From Collinsella sp. (lineage in GTDB: Bacteria > Actinomycetota > Coriobacteriia > Coriobacteriales > Coriobacteriaceae): a stretch of 64,000 nucleotides of DNA. The position numbers and the translations under genes are program-made. This document shows, in pieces, positions 8,604-17,498 of this stretch. The DNA lies in assembly GCA_018368345.1 (NCBI GenBank), contig JAGZEK010000005.1, positions 1 to 64,000 on the forward strand, given 5' to 3'. Within the stretch, counting starts at the first letter, position 1. Every line of letters begins with the position of its first letter. The notes under the pieces are model-generated. The model saw nothing but the letters and a program-made list of their open reading frames with translations. It had not been told where the DNA came from and did not search any database.

Positions 8604-11435
8604 CTACTCCCCCAGCAGGGCCTTCTCGGGCGTGATCGGCAGCGAGCGAACCTGATGTCCGGTGGCGTGTGCCACGGCCGAGGCCACGGCGGCGAGCGGC
8701 GTGTTGATGACGACCTCGCCGATCGACTTGGCGCCAAACGGGCCCGTCGGCTCGTAGCTCGGCTCAAAGGCCACGCGAATGCTGCCGATATCCAAGCGCG
8801 TGGGCAGCTTGTAGCTCATAAAGTTGCCGGTGCGCAGACGGCCGCGGTCATCGTGCTCGACGATCTCGTAGAGCGCGTGGCCAATGCCCTGGGCAATGCC
8901 GCCCTCGGCCTGAACGCGCGCGAGTGCCTCGTTGATCACGGTGCCGCAGTCCGCAGCCGCCGCGTAGTCCACCACGGTCACCTTGCCGGTGGCCTTGTCG
9001 ACCTCGACCTCGGCAATGCCGGCCATAAACGGCGGAGGCGAAACGGGCAGGCAGGCAGAGGCATGCGAGGTGAGCGCGTCGCCGCCCGCGATGTTCTTGA
9101 CGCATAGGTTGGCAAAGTCGCGCAGCGTGAGGTAGCGGTTCTGCTCGCGCGCGGCACGCTCGTCGGACAGGCGCACGTACTGGCCGTCGAAGACCACGTC
9201 GGCGGCGTCAACGTCCCACATCTGAGCGGCCTTGGCGCAAATCTTCTCGCGCAGCTCGGTCGCGGCGTTCTTGGCGGCAAGGCCCGTCACGTAGGTACCG
9301 GAGCTCGCGTACGAACCGGCGTCGAACGGCGACACGTCGGTGTCCACGCCGCGCACCACAATGAGCGAGCTTTCAACGCCCAACTCCTCGGCGGCAATCT
9401 GCGCCAGAATCGTGTCGACACCCATGCCGTTATCGGTGGCGCCGGTGCCGATGGTAATGAAGCCATCCTCTTCCAAGCGCATGTCGATGCCGGCGATATC
9501 CACGTTGGAAATGCCAGAGCCCTGCATGGTGAGCGCGCAGCCCAGAGCGCGCACGCGGTCGCCCAGGTCCACGGCCAGCGGCTTGTCGCGCCAACCGATC
9601 ATGTCCATCGCGCGCAGCAGGCAGCGGTCGAGTGCGCAGGCGTTGAGCTTTTCGTTGTAGTACTGCGGCATGATCTCGCCCTCGCGCACGATGTTCTTAA
9701 GGCGCAGGTCGGCGGGGTCCATGTGCAACATGTCGGCGAGCTCGTTGACGGCGCTCTCCACGGCAAACTGGCCCTGGGTGGCACCGTAGCCACGATACGC
9801 GCCGCCACGGTTGGTATTGGTGTAGACGGCGTCCCAGCTAAAGCGGCTCGCCTTCACGTGGTTGTAGATGGGTAGGCTCTTGTGGCCCGAAAGACCAATC
9901 GTCGTGGTAGCGTGCTCGCCGTACGCGCCGGCGTTGGACAGCGTATGCAGGTCGATGGCCGTGATAGTGCCGTCGTTCATGGCGCCCAGCTTAACGGTCA
10001 TCTGCATCTGATGGCGCGAATTGCCCGCGGTGATGGTCTCCTCGCGGGTGTAGCAGCAGTAGCTCGGACGGCCGGTCTGCTGGGTAACGAATGCCACGAA
10101 AATCTCACAGCAGCCCGTCTGCTTGGAGCCAAAGCCGCCGCCGATGCGCGGCTTAATGACCTGCACCTGCGACTGCGGAATGTCGAGCGACTGCGCGACC
10201 ATGCGGCGCACGTGGAAGGGCACCTGCGTAGAGGTGGTCACCGAAATACGGCCGAACGCGTCGGTCGTCGCGAAAGCACGGAAGGTTTCCATGGGCGCGG
10301 TCTGCGTGGCCTGGCTGGTATAGGTGCGGGTGAAGACGATGTCGCTCTGGGCGAAGGCCTCGTCCAAGTCGCCATAGTCGCTCGTGCCGCTGCATACCAA
10401 GTTGCGCGGAACGTCGCCGCCCTGCGGGAACATAAAGGTCACGTCGCCCTCGGGGTGGACCACGATGTCGTTATCGAGTGCCTGGGTAAAGTCGAGCAGC
10501 GGCTCGAGCACCTCATAGTCGACCTTAATGAGTTTGAGCGCCTTGTCGGCAGCATCCTCAGTCTCGGCGGCGACGATCGCCACCTCCTCGTTTTGGTAGC
10601 GCACCAGGTTCTCGAGAATCAGGCGGTCGTAGGGCGACGGCTGCGGATAGCTCTGGCCGGCGATGGTAAAGCGGCGCTGGGGCACGTCCTCGTAGGTGTA
10701 GACGCCCACGACGCCGGGCACCTTCAGTGCGCGCGACGTATCGATGGAGCGGATCTTAGCGCGGGCATACGGGCTGCGCTTGAGCTTGACGATCAGGGCG
10801 CCGGCGGGCACCAGGTCGCCCGTGTAGACGGGGCGACCCTCGAGCAGGGCCTTCGAGTCCTTCTTGGGCTGCTTGTGGGTGATCTGCTTGTAGGAAACAC
10901 CGTCGCAGCTGGTGTCGTTGATGGGCAGCTCGGGCATCTCAAAGCCCACCTGCACGCCGGACTCGTTAAGGAAGCGCACGATGGCGCGCAGCTGGCTCTC
11001 GTAGCCGCTGCAACGGCAGAGGTTGCCGGCCAGCTGGCGCGAGAGCTCCTCGCGCGTGGCGACGAGGCTCGGGTCCTCCTTGGCGGCGCGGGCAAGCGCC
11101 AGCACGTTCATGATGAGGCCGGGGGCGCAAAAACCGCACTGCTCGGCGCCTTCGGCAGCCATCGCACGGGCCAGTGCCTCGGACTCGGCCTTGAGGCCCT
11201 CGAGCGTGGTGATGGTGTGGCCCTCAACACGGGCGGCGGGAACCGAACAGCTCAGCACCGGGTCGCCGTCAAGCCACACCGTGCACAGGCCGCAGTTGGT
11301 GGTTTCGCAAGCGCAGCGCACCGACGCGCAGCCCTGCTCGCGCAGCAGCGCAAAGAGCATGGTGTCGGGGGCAATCTGAACCTTGACCTTGCGACCGTTG
11401 AGCGTAAAGGAAAGATCGATGAGTTTGGCAGCCAT
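8604..11435 (-). CDS. Molybdenum hydroxylase, fused 2Fe-2S and Mo-cofactor subunit (xanthine dehydrogenase/aldehyde oxidase family)
   Basis: Oxidises a purine, aldehyde or N-heterocycle using molybdopterin; the substrate is not determinable here. The N-terminus has a plant-type 2Fe-2S cluster (Cys43, 48, 51, 63) and a second 2Fe-2S domain (Cys100, 103, 140, 142). From about residue 190 the Mo-binding domains follow, with IGGGFGSK, GAYRGYGATQ and the catalytic-Glu motif GAKSIGE near the C-terminus. At 943 residues it combines what are often two subunits. The FAD subunit gene lies immediately upstream (TAATG overlap). Selenium-supply genes elsewhere in the window make a selenium-dependent hydroxylase possible, but the labile-Se enzymes cannot be recognised from this sequence alone. 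Confidence 0.88.
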   Translation of the reverse strand: MAAKLIDLSFTLNGRKVKVQIAPDTMLFALLREQGCASVRCACETTNCGLCTVWLDGDPVLSCSVPAARVEGHTITTLEGLKAESEALARAMAAEGAEQCGFCAPGLIMNVLALARAAKEDPSLVATREELSRQLAGNLCRCSGYESQLRAIVRFLNESGVQVGFEMPELPINDTSCDGVSYKQITHKQPKKDSKALLEGRPVYTGDLVPAGALIVKLKRSPYARAKIRSIDTSRALKVPGVVGVYTYEDVPQRRFTIAGQSYPQPSPYDRLILENLVRYQNEEVAIVAAETEDAADKALKLIKVDYEVLEPLLDFTQALDNDIVVHPEGDVTFMFPQGGDVPRNLVCSGTSDYGDLDEAFAQSDIVFTRTYTSQATQTAPMETFRAFATTDAFGRISVTTSTQVPFHVRRMVAQSLDIPQSQVQVIKPRIGGGFGSKQTGCCEIFVAFVTQQTGRPSYCCYTREETITAGNSRHQMQMTVKLGAMNDGTITAIDLHTLSNAGAYGEHATTTIGLSGHKSLPIYNHVKASRFSWDAVYTNTNRGGAYRGYGATQGQFAVESAVNELADMLHMDPADLRLKNIVREGEIMPQYYNEKLNACALDRCLLRAMDMIGWRDKPLAVDLGDRVRALGCALTMQGSGISNVDIAGIDMRLEEDGFITIGTGATDNGMGVDTILAQIAAEELGVESSLIVVRGVDTDVSPFDAGSYASSGTYVTGLAAKNAATELREKICAKAAQMWDVDAADVVFDGQYVRLSDERAAREQNRYLTLRDFANLCVKNIAGGDALTSHASACLPVSPPPFMAGIAEVEVDKATGKVTVVDYAAAADCGTVINEALARVQAEGGIAQGIGHALYEIVEHDDRGRLRTGNFMSYKLPTRLDIGSIRVAFEPSYEPTGPFGAKSIGEVVINTPLAAVASAVAHATGHQVRSLPITPEKALLGE

Positions 11436-12349
11436 TAGCGCACCTCGCTAGAATCGACGCCGGGCACGCGGCGGCAGGAATACTCGTCCGTGGCAAACTT
11501 GGGGACCTGCACGGTCTCGAGCTCGCGGGCAAGCGCGGCAGAAAGCTCGATGCCGGCGGCACGGCGCACGGCCTGGATGGCGAGCGGGGCCGAGATGCGG
11601 CGGCGGTAGTCGGCCGAGCCCCACAGGTTGGTGCCGTAGCTCAACGCGCGTACGGACACGGCCAGGGCGCGCAGCTCGTCCTCGGAAGGCTGCTCGCTGG
11701 TGAGGCCACATGCCTCGCCCTGCAGCAGGGTCGCGCGCAGCGGGCGGGCGCCCACGGTGACGTGCCAGGTGTTGTCCCACCAGGCGGCGGTGACGTTGAG
11801 CGAGGGGAAGTCGGTCGCAGCCTTGCGCACGGCCTCATAGCTCGCGCGGTAATCGTGCTTGACGACCACGACATGCTCGATCACGTCGCGCACGTAGCCC
11901 ATATCCACGAACTCGGCGAGCGGCACGCGGCCGGCGCCCGTCAGCTCAACATAGGAATCGAGCGCGAGGAAGGCAGAGAGAACGTCCGAGAAGCCAAAGC
12001 GGCCGTAGATGCTGCCGCCCACCGTGGCGGTGTTGCGCAGCTGCACGCCCACGATGTCGTGGACGGCGAACTCAAAGACATTATTGACAAGCGCGTTGAG
12101 CTCGGCATGGCGCTCGAGCTGGCGCAGGGTACACATGGCACCGATGCGAAACTCGGTCTCGGTCTCCTCGATCTGATCGAGTCCGCAGGCCGAAAGGTCA
12201 ATCGCCGTCGCCACACGACGCGAACCCAGACGCATCCAGATGCCGCCGCCCACAATCTTGTTGTTGCGGTTCTTCTGTAAGAGCTCATAGGCTTCGGCCG
12301 CGTTTCCAACACGGACGTAGGTACCGAACTTGAGCACGTTCTCCCCCAT
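11435..12349 (-). CDS. FAD-binding subunit of the molybdenum hydroxylase
   Basis: CO-dehydrogenase/xanthine-dehydrogenase medium subunit that carries FAD and passes electrons from the 2Fe-2S clusters. The VGGGIWMRL and TVGGSIYGRFGFSD stretches match the two FAD-binding motifs of the family. Start choice is uncertain: ATG at 12349 (MGENVLKFGTYV) or a GTG at 12337 preceded by GGGGGAG, which gives the more usual N-terminus. The stop overlaps the start of the large subunit by one base (TAATG), so the two form an operon. Confidence 0.85.
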   Translation of the reverse strand: MGENVLKFGTYVRVGNAAEAYELLQKNRNNKIVGGGIWMRLGSRRVATAIDLSACGLDQIEETETEFRIGAMCTLRQLERHAELNALVNNVFEFAVHDIVGVQLRNTATVGGSIYGRFGFSDVLSAFLALDSYVELTGAGRVPLAEFVDMGYVRDVIEHVVVVKHDYRASYEAVRKAATDFPSLNVTAAWWDNTWHVTVGARPLRATLLQGEACGLTSEQPSEDELRALAVSVRALSYGTNLWGSADYRRRISAPLAIQAVRRAAGIELSAALARELETVQVPKFATDEYSCRRVPGVDSSEVR

Positions 12350-12411
12350 CTCTTCACTTGTCCAGTACCTTTTAGTGTACCAAACGAGGGGGCACAACCC
12401 TCACCACCACA

Positions 12412-12447
12412 GAAAAAGGCTCCCAGCCAAGATGACTGGAAGCCTTC
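12412..12447 (-). terminator. Intrinsic terminator after gdhA
   Basis: On the minus strand AGGCTTCCAG pairs with CTGGGAGCCT (one mismatch) and is followed by TTTTTCTG, 25 nt after the gdhA stop. Confidence 0.85.
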
Positions 12448-12471
12448 CTCGATGCTATGTCAAGCGAAGAA

Positions 12472-13827
12472 TTAGCAGACGCCCTGAGCGAGCATGGCGT
12501 CGGCGACCTTCAGGAAGCCGGCGATGTTGGCGCCCATGACGAAGTTGCCCTCCTGGCCATACTCCTTGGCGGTATCGTCCACGTTGTGGAACATGCCGCG
12601 CATGAGCTGCTCGAGCTTGCCGTCGACCTCCTCGAAGGTCCAGGACAGGTGCTCGGCGTTCTGGCTCATCTCCAGGCCGGACACGAGCACGCCGCCGGCG
12701 TTGGCAGCCTTACCGGGCATAAAGGCGACGCCGTTCTCCTGGAAGTAGGTCGTGGCCTCGATGGTCGTGGGCATGTTCGCGCCCTCGCCGACCACCTTGC
12801 AGCCGTTGGCGACGAGCGCCTGGGCGTCCTCGAGCAGCAGCGTGTTCTCGCGAGCGCAGGGCAGCGCGATGTCGCAGGGCAGCTGCCACACGCCGCGGCC
12901 GTCACCCTCGTGCCACGTGGCATTGGGCTTCTCGTCGACGTACATGGCGAGCGTGACGCCCTTGTCGTGGCCGGAGCGCTTCTTGTTGTAGACATGCTCG
13001 AGCACGGTGTAGTCGATGCCGTCGGGATCCTCGACCCAGCCGTGGGTATCGGAGCAGGCCAGCACCTTGCCGCCGAGCTGGGAGACCTTCTGGACCGCGT
13101 AGATGGCGACGTTACCGGAACCGTGAACGACGACGTTCTTGCCCTCGAAGGAGTCGCCGCGGCTCTTGAGGTACTCGTCCACAAAGTAGGCCAGGCCGTA
13201 GCCGGTGGCCTCGGTACGGGCGAGAGAGCCGCCAAAGGAGAGGCCCTTGCCGGTAAGGACGCCGGTCCACTCGTTGGTCAGACGCTTGTACTGACCGAAC
13301 AGGTAGGCAACCTCGCGGCCGCCAACGCCCAGGTCGCCGGCGGGAACGTCGGTGTTGGGACCGATGTGACGGTAGAGCTCGGTCATGAAGGACTGGCAGA
13401 AGTGCATGATCTCGTTGTTGGACTTGCCCTTGGGGTCAAAGTCGGAGCCGCCCTTGCCGCCGCCCATGGGAAGGGTGGTCAGGCTGTTCTTGAGGATCTG
13501 CTCCAGGCCCAGGAACTTGAGCATACCCAGGGTAACCGTCGGGTTAAAGCGCAGGCCGCCCTTGTAGGGTCCAATGGCAGAGTTGAACTCGACGCGATAG
13601 CCGCGGTTGACCTGAACCTTGCCCTGGTCGTCGACCCAGGGAACACGGAACATGACGATGCGCTCGGGCTCGACGAGGCGCTCCAGCAGGGCGGCCTCCT
13701 CGTACTCGGGGTGGGCGTCGAGCGCCGGCTGGATGGTGCCGAGGATCTCGGTCGCGGCCTGGATGAACTCAGGCTGCTCGGGATAGCGGGCCTTGAGCTC
13801 TTCGAGAACTTTCTGCGTGTAGCTCAT
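12472..13827 (-). CDS. gdhA: NADP-specific glutamate dehydrogenase
   Basis: Reversible amination of 2-oxoglutarate to glutamate; assimilates ammonium in the cytoplasm. The substrate and catalytic region is clear: PYKGGLRFNP, then LPMGGGKGGSDFDPKGKS with the catalytic lysine, then the PAGDLGVGGREV stretch and the Rossmann motif VHGSGNVA of the cofactor domain. 451 residues, the usual length of the hexameric NADP type. ATG at 13827 follows a GGAGGAAGC site. It has its own terminator. Confidence 0.96.
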   Translation of the reverse strand: MSYTQKVLEELKARYPEQPEFIQAATEILGTIQPALDAHPEYEEAALLERLVEPERIVMFRVPWVDDQGKVQVNRGYRVEFNSAIGPYKGGLRFNPTVTLGMLKFLGLEQILKNSLTTLPMGGGKGGSDFDPKGKSNNEIMHFCQSFMTELYRHIGPNTDVPAGDLGVGGREVAYLFGQYKRLTNEWTGVLTGKGLSFGGSLARTEATGYGLAYFVDEYLKSRGDSFEGKNVVVHGSGNVAIYAVQKVSQLGGKVLACSDTHGWVEDPDGIDYTVLEHVYNKKRSGHDKGVTLAMYVDEKPNATWHEGDGRGVWQLPCDIALPCARENTLLLEDAQALVANGCKVVGEGANMPTTIEATTYFQENGVAFMPGKAANAGGVLVSGLEMSQNAEHLSWTFEEVDGKLEQLMRGMFHNVDDTAKEYGQEGNFVMGANIAGFLKVADAMLAQGVC

Positions 13828-13829
13828 GC

Positions 13830-14039
13830 TTCCTCCAATGATGGGAAACGAAAAATGTCGGTCGCGGCACCCTATGCGCCGCGAACTTTATCGAGTATGG
13901 ATAATATCGCACTGTTGCAGCAAAGTTTCGCATAAGCCGACGAGCAGATGTTTCGTTTTGATTACGATGCAGGTAGAAGCGTTTTTGAGTGTCTGACGCG
14001 CAAAACCCGTGTTTCAAACCTGTTTCGTCCACGTGTTCC
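13830..14039. other. Intergenic region upstream of gdhA
   Basis: Non-coding. On the minus strand an AT-rich word GATATTAT at about 13900 could be a -10 for gdhA but no convincing -35 pairs with it. I see no riboswitch-like structure. Confidence 0.3.
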
Positions 14040-14078
14040 AAACCACCACATTGGGGACAGGCAACTTTGTGGTGGTTT
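14040..14078. terminator. Hairpin between the DUF3343/mobA genes and gdhA
   Basis: An 11-bp perfect inverted repeat (aaaccaccaca 14040-14050, tgtggtggttt 14068-14078) with a 17-nt loop lies just after the DUF3343 gene. A T-run follows on the plus strand and a short TTT on the minus strand. Confidence 0.55.
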
Positions 14079-14085
14079 TTGGTGG

Positions 14086-14481
14086 TTAGAGGACGAGCTG
14101 ATGGTAGTCAGCGGGGGTTATGCGGCCTTCGGTGGCAGCGCGGAAGGCGGCGAGTGCATCGCCCGAGAACGGCATGGCCCAGCACAGCCCGCAGCCGGCG
14201 GTAATGGAGCCGGGCAAAGGCATAATGCGCCCGGGCACGCCGGCATCCAGGCACAGCTGCTCGCATTCCATCACATCGAAGGTGCTGTCGAACGAAACGA
14301 TGATCTTGCGTTCATGGTCGAGAGCATCACCGGACGGGCCTTCGCGGTGTGCATCGCGATACGCCGCGGCGGCCGCTTCCTCTTCCGCAGTATGTCCGCA
14401 GCCACCGCAACCGCAGTTACAGGGTTCGGACCCGTCGCAAGTACAAGGTTCTCCCGTGTCGGGACAAATATCGTGAGACAT
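14086..14481 (-). CDS. DUF3343 protein with Cys-rich N-terminal tail (putative Se/S carrier)
   Basis: 131 residues. Residues 1-28 contain seven cysteines (6, 13, 15, 21, 23, 25, 28), a possible metal, selenium or persulfide-binding tail. From about residue 58 the DUF3343 domain follows (IIVSFDSTFDVMECEQLC, then GRIMPLPGSITAGCGLCWAMP). DUF3343 proteins often sit beside SelD, YedF and class V aminotransferases and have been described as putative sulfur/selenium carriers; no reaction is established. A shorter paralogue without the tail is at 41472-41723. It lies 15 nt after mobA, next to selC, selB and selA, which supports a selenium or Mo-cofactor role. SD motif upstream is GGAG-like. Confidence 0.72.
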   Translation of the reverse strand: MSHDICPDTGEPCTCDGSEPCNCGCGGCGHTAEEEAAAAAYRDAHREGPSGDALDHERKIIVSFDSTFDVMECEQLCLDAGVPGRIMPLPGSITAGCGLCWAMPFSGDALAAFRAATEGRITPADYHQLVL

Positions 14482-14496
14482 GGCAACTCCAATCGT

Positions 14497-15129
14497 CTAG
14501 GCGAGTAACTCGGCCGCCGCAAACTCCTCGGGCGTATTGACGTTCTCGAAGCAGAGCGTTGAGCCCGCGGCCTTAACGATCTGCGGCTCATCCATATATC
14601 CAGCCTGAACGCGATTGATCAGGCAGCGAATACGCTGGCGGTCGCAGGCGAGCAGCTCTTGGGCAACCGGCGCACACGAGTCACGGCGCCAGACGGCGCA
14701 AAGCGGCTCAATCCCCCGCTCCTCGCGCGGCACGAACACATCGAGCGCCTCGGCCTCAACATGATCGGCAAGCGCGCCGATGAGTTCCGGCGAGACAAAC
14801 GGCATATCGCAGGCGACGATCGCCACAAGCGGCAATCGGGCCGCGGCCAACGAGCTCGCGATGCCGCGCATGGCGCCCGCCGACCCCTCAAGGTCCGGCA
14901 CTATTCGCGGCACCAGGCCGCCAAACGTGCGTTCCTCCAGATAGGCAAGCTCGCTGGGACGCGAAGTCGTCACGACCAACTCGCCGGCAACTGGCGCCAG
15001 CCGACCCAGTACGCGCTCGATGAGCGGCTCGCCGCAAAACGACATGCGTGCCTTATCGCGTCCCATGCGTGAGGACAGCCCGCCCGCTTGGACGACACAA
15101 GAAAGATTGGCACGTCTTACGGTAGTCAT
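14497..15129 (-). CDS. mobA: Molybdenum cofactor guanylyltransferase-like NTP transferase
   Basis: Nucleotidyltransferase of the MobA/MocA group that attaches GMP or CMP to molybdopterin. The nucleotide-binding signature VVQAGGLSSRMGRDKA is at residues 13-28 and the metal-binding ACDMPF lies mid-protein. I place the start at ATG 15129 because GGAGGTG lies 8-14 nt upstream. The open frame continues another 78 codons upstream but there it runs through the tRNA-Sec gene on the same strand, so that part is not coding. 210 residues is normal. It could serve FdhF (a guanosine dinucleotide enzyme) or the Mo hydroxylase. Confidence 0.87.
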   Translation of the reverse strand: MTTVRRANLSCVVQAGGLSSRMGRDKARMSFCGEPLIERVLGRLAPVAGELVVTTSRPSELAYLEERTFGGLVPRIVPDLEGSAGAMRGIASSLAAARLPLVAIVACDMPFVSPELIGALADHVEAEALDVFVPREERGIEPLCAVWRRDSCAPVAQELLACDRQRIRCLINRVQAGYMDEPQIVKAAGSTLCFENVNTPEEFAAAELLA

Positions 15130-15220
15130 ACGGCAAAACACCTCCATCGGCACGTTCAAAGCCCAACGCACGGGACCAATTACCGTAGGCGACAAGGCAG
15201 ACAACACGGCAAACCCATGC

Positions 15221-15276
15221 AAATACAAAACAGCGCCTTTGCGGCACGCAGCAAGACCGCGAGCACAAAAGCGCTG
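15221..15276 (-). terminator. Probable terminator of selC
   Basis: On the minus strand CAGCGC (15276-15271) pairs with GCGCTG (15236-15231), enclosing a GCGG/CCGC inner stem, followed by TTTTGTATTT. It starts 9 nt after the tRNA CCA end. Confidence 0.55.
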
Positions 15277-15284
15277 GTAGCGTA

Positions 15285-15381
15285 TGGCGGGAACGTATGT
15301 GAATCGAACACATCCAAGACGTTTTGCACGCCTCGCAACGGTTTTGAGGACCGCGGAGCCCACCGGAGCCCATCCGTTCCC
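15285..15381 (-). tRNA. selC: tRNA-Sec (anticodon UCA)
   Basis: Carries serine that SelA converts to selenocysteine, delivered by SelB to UGA. Features: acceptor GGGAACG/CGUUCCC extended by a G-A apposition to the eight-pair length of bacterial tRNA-Sec; six-pair D stem GGGCUC/GGGCUC (two G-U pairs) around a CGGU loop; anticodon loop CCUCAAA with UCA; long variable arm (GAGGCGU / ACGUCUU); T arm AUGUG-UUCGAUU-CACAU; discriminator G and encoded CCA. 97 nt including CCA. Position 33 reads C rather than the near-universal U. It lies between mobA and selB. Confidence 0.93.
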
Positions 15382-15393
15382 AAGTGCGGCGGT

Positions 15394-15402
15394 ATTTTAC
15401 CA
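15394..15402 (-). promoter_or_regulatory. Extended -10 promoter of selC
   Basis: Minus strand TGGTAAAAT: an extended -10 (TGn plus TAAAAT at 15399-15394), placing the start of transcription about 5 nt before the mature tRNA 5' end. A weak TTGGGA lies 19 nt further upstream. Confidence 0.5.
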
Positions 15403-15438
15403 AACCGAAACGGCTCCATCCCAAAAAGACGAGCAAGA

Positions 15439-15505
15439 AGTTGCGGTGGAATAGTTCCTGTATTTGCTGCCAAAGCCTCCAAATAGGAACTATTTCACCG
15501 CAACT
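15439..15505. repeat. Palindromic repeat R, copy 1
   Basis: Inverted arms agttgcggtggaatagttcc and its complement ending at 15505 form a stem of about 24 bp with one mismatch around a short spacer. Same family as 37924-37991 and 63595-63663. It lies 26 nt after the selB stop and upstream of selC. Confidence 0.85.
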
Positions 15506-15530
15506 GAGGAGGCGGGAGCGAGTGACCGGC

Positions 15531-17498
15531 TTAGCGCAGGGACCTCAGGCCGCCGGCGTTCTTGTCGAGCACCGTAAAGCGCACGGCATCCAGGTGTTCC
15601 AAGATGCTGATGGCACGCTTGCGCGACACGCCCAGAGCCTCACGCAGCACGCTCGTGGTGGCTGCGCCGCCGGCTGCCTCAATGGCGGCGGCGACGAGCT
15701 CACGCGCATGGGCCTCGGCAGCGGCGGACAGGGCCACGTCGCGCTCGACCTTGACGATTGAGCGGTTGAGCGAAAGCTCGCGCAGGGCACGCGTCATGGT
15801 GTCGCGATCGAGCTGTAGCTGCTCGCCTACCTCGGGCAACGTCGGCGCATCGAGGCCGGCCTTGTCCAGCAAGGCAACGATACGCTCGCAGGCCTCGCGC
15901 ACCACGCGCGCCGCGGCGGCAGCGGAGTGCGGGTCGAACACCTCGGCACCCTCTGAGGCACACACGCCACGGGCGCAGCCCTCGGCAATCAACGCCGCGG
16001 CAACGGCATCATCAGCGGCAGGCCAGGCAGCATGAGCGACGGCGCCGGGCGTAAAGCCCGTCTCTTTGGGAGCCGCCGCGTGCATGGCCGACAGGGTCGT
16101 CGCGAGCGCGTCCATCGCAGCGTCGAGCACGGCAGCACTCGCGTACAGCGCCACATCGCCCGCGGCAAGCTCACGCACCGCGCCCTGGCCCACCTGCGCA
16201 CGCAGCGCAGCCCCAACATCGCCGGCAGCAATATCCAGCGCCGCAGCAACATCAGCAGCCGCAACCGGCAGCGCCTGCAGCGCCAACCACGAATCCACCG
16301 CACCCGCAACATCTCCAGCCTCGAGCGCCGCATACAGCGCACGCTCCCCGTCGGCAAGCTCGCGCGAGCGACGGCAGCGCGAAAGCAGCACGCGCCCACC
16401 GCCAATGAGCATCACCGGCGAGTACGACAGCACCACGGCATGATCGCCGGAGCGCAGCGGCAGCGGGTCCTCCAGACGAACCTGAACGGTACGCGTCTCG
16501 CCCACCGCCACAGGCGCCTCGCCCTCCATGAGCATGATGCGGCCGACGACCTCGGCCGTGCCCGCCATCACGTGCACGCGCGCGCCAGATTCGAGCACGC
16601 GCGGCTTAGCACCCTCGCGGCCCAGATACGTAAACGTCATCATAAAGCGCAGCGTCTGGCCAAAACGGCCTTCCACGCCGAGCATCTCGCCGCGATTGAG
16701 CGCCGCGACGCCATCGCCCACCAGGTTGAGCGCCACGCGCTGACCGGGCAGCGCCCGCTGCGTATCGCCATGCACCTGAATCCCGCGCACGCGACAGGCC
16801 GCGCGCGACGGCAGCGCGACGAGCTCGTCGCCCACCGCGATCGGCGCGTCGTGGAGCGTTCCCGTCACGACGGTACCGGCACCCTTGATCGTAAAGCAGC
16901 GGTCGATTGGCAGGCGCGGCGCGGCGTCGGTGCGCTCGGCGCGGTCGCGGCAAGCATCCCAACAGGCACCCACACACTCGTCGAGCGCGGTCAGCAGTGT
17001 ATCAATCCCCTCACCCGTCTTGGAAGACACAGGGGCGATCGGAGCGCCCGCAAACACGGTGCCCGACAAAAAGTCATCGACATCGAGCTCGGCAAGCTCA
17101 GTCATCTCGGCGTCGGCCAGGTCGCACATCGTCAGCGCCACCACCATATGCGTGACGCCCAGCAGCTCCAGCACGTGCACGTGTTCGCGCGTCTGCGGCA
17201 TTACGCCCTCCACGGCAGAAACCACCAGCACGGCCACGTCGATGCCCGTGGCGCCCTGCACCATGGCGCGCAGGTAATGGGCATGCCCCGGCACGTCGAC
17301 CAGGCCGACGATCTTGCCGCTCGGCAGCGCCAGCTCGCCAAAGCCAAGCTCCACGGTCATACCGCGACGGCGCTCGACCTCCAGACGGTCGGGATTCTTG
17401 CCGGTCAACGCCTCGATCAGTGCCGACTTACCGTGGTCGACGTGGCCCGCCGTGCCAACGATAACGGGACACTCCACCAGCGCCTGAACCTCACTCAT
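15531..17498 (-). CDS. selB: Selenocysteine-specific elongation factor SelB
   Basis: GTPase that binds Sec-tRNA-Sec and the SECIS hairpin to decode UGA. The EF-Tu-like G domain starts with VGTAGHVDHGKS (G1, residues 14-25), followed by DVPGHAHYLRAM (G3). The beta-barrel domains follow, and the C-terminal third is the winged-helix array that binds SECIS RNA (ending SVLREALGVSRKRAISILEHLD). At 655 residues it is in the normal range. Its ATG overlaps the selA stop (ATGA), so selA-selB is one translational unit. Its mRNA partners in this window are fdhF and selD. Confidence 0.97.
   Translation of the reverse strand: MSEVQALVECPVIVGTAGHVDHGKSALIEALTGKNPDRLEVERRRGMTVELGFGELALPSGKIVGLVDVPGHAHYLRAMVQGATGIDVAVLVVSAVEGVMPQTREHVHVLELLGVTHMVVALTMCDLADAEMTELAELDVDDFLSGTVFAGAPIAPVSSKTGEGIDTLLTALDECVGACWDACRDRAERTDAAPRLPIDRCFTIKGAGTVVTGTLHDAPIAVGDELVALPSRAACRVRGIQVHGDTQRALPGQRVALNLVGDGVAALNRGEMLGVEGRFGQTLRFMMTFTYLGREGAKPRVLESGARVHVMAGTAEVVGRIMLMEGEAPVAVGETRTVQVRLEDPLPLRSGDHAVVLSYSPVMLIGGGRVLLSRCRRSRELADGERALYAALEAGDVAGAVDSWLALQALPVAAADVAAALDIAAGDVGAALRAQVGQGAVRELAAGDVALYASAAVLDAAMDALATTLSAMHAAAPKETGFTPGAVAHAAWPAADDAVAAALIAEGCARGVCASEGAEVFDPHSAAAAARVVREACERIVALLDKAGLDAPTLPEVGEQLQLDRDTMTRALRELSLNRSIVKVERDVALSAAAEAHARELVAAAIEAAGGAATTSVLREALGVSRKRAISILEHLDAVRFTVLDKNAGGLRSLR

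Noticed and set aside
15130..15363. N-terminal extension of mobA
   Set aside because: It runs through the tRNA-Sec gene and the usual MobA start has a better ribosome site.
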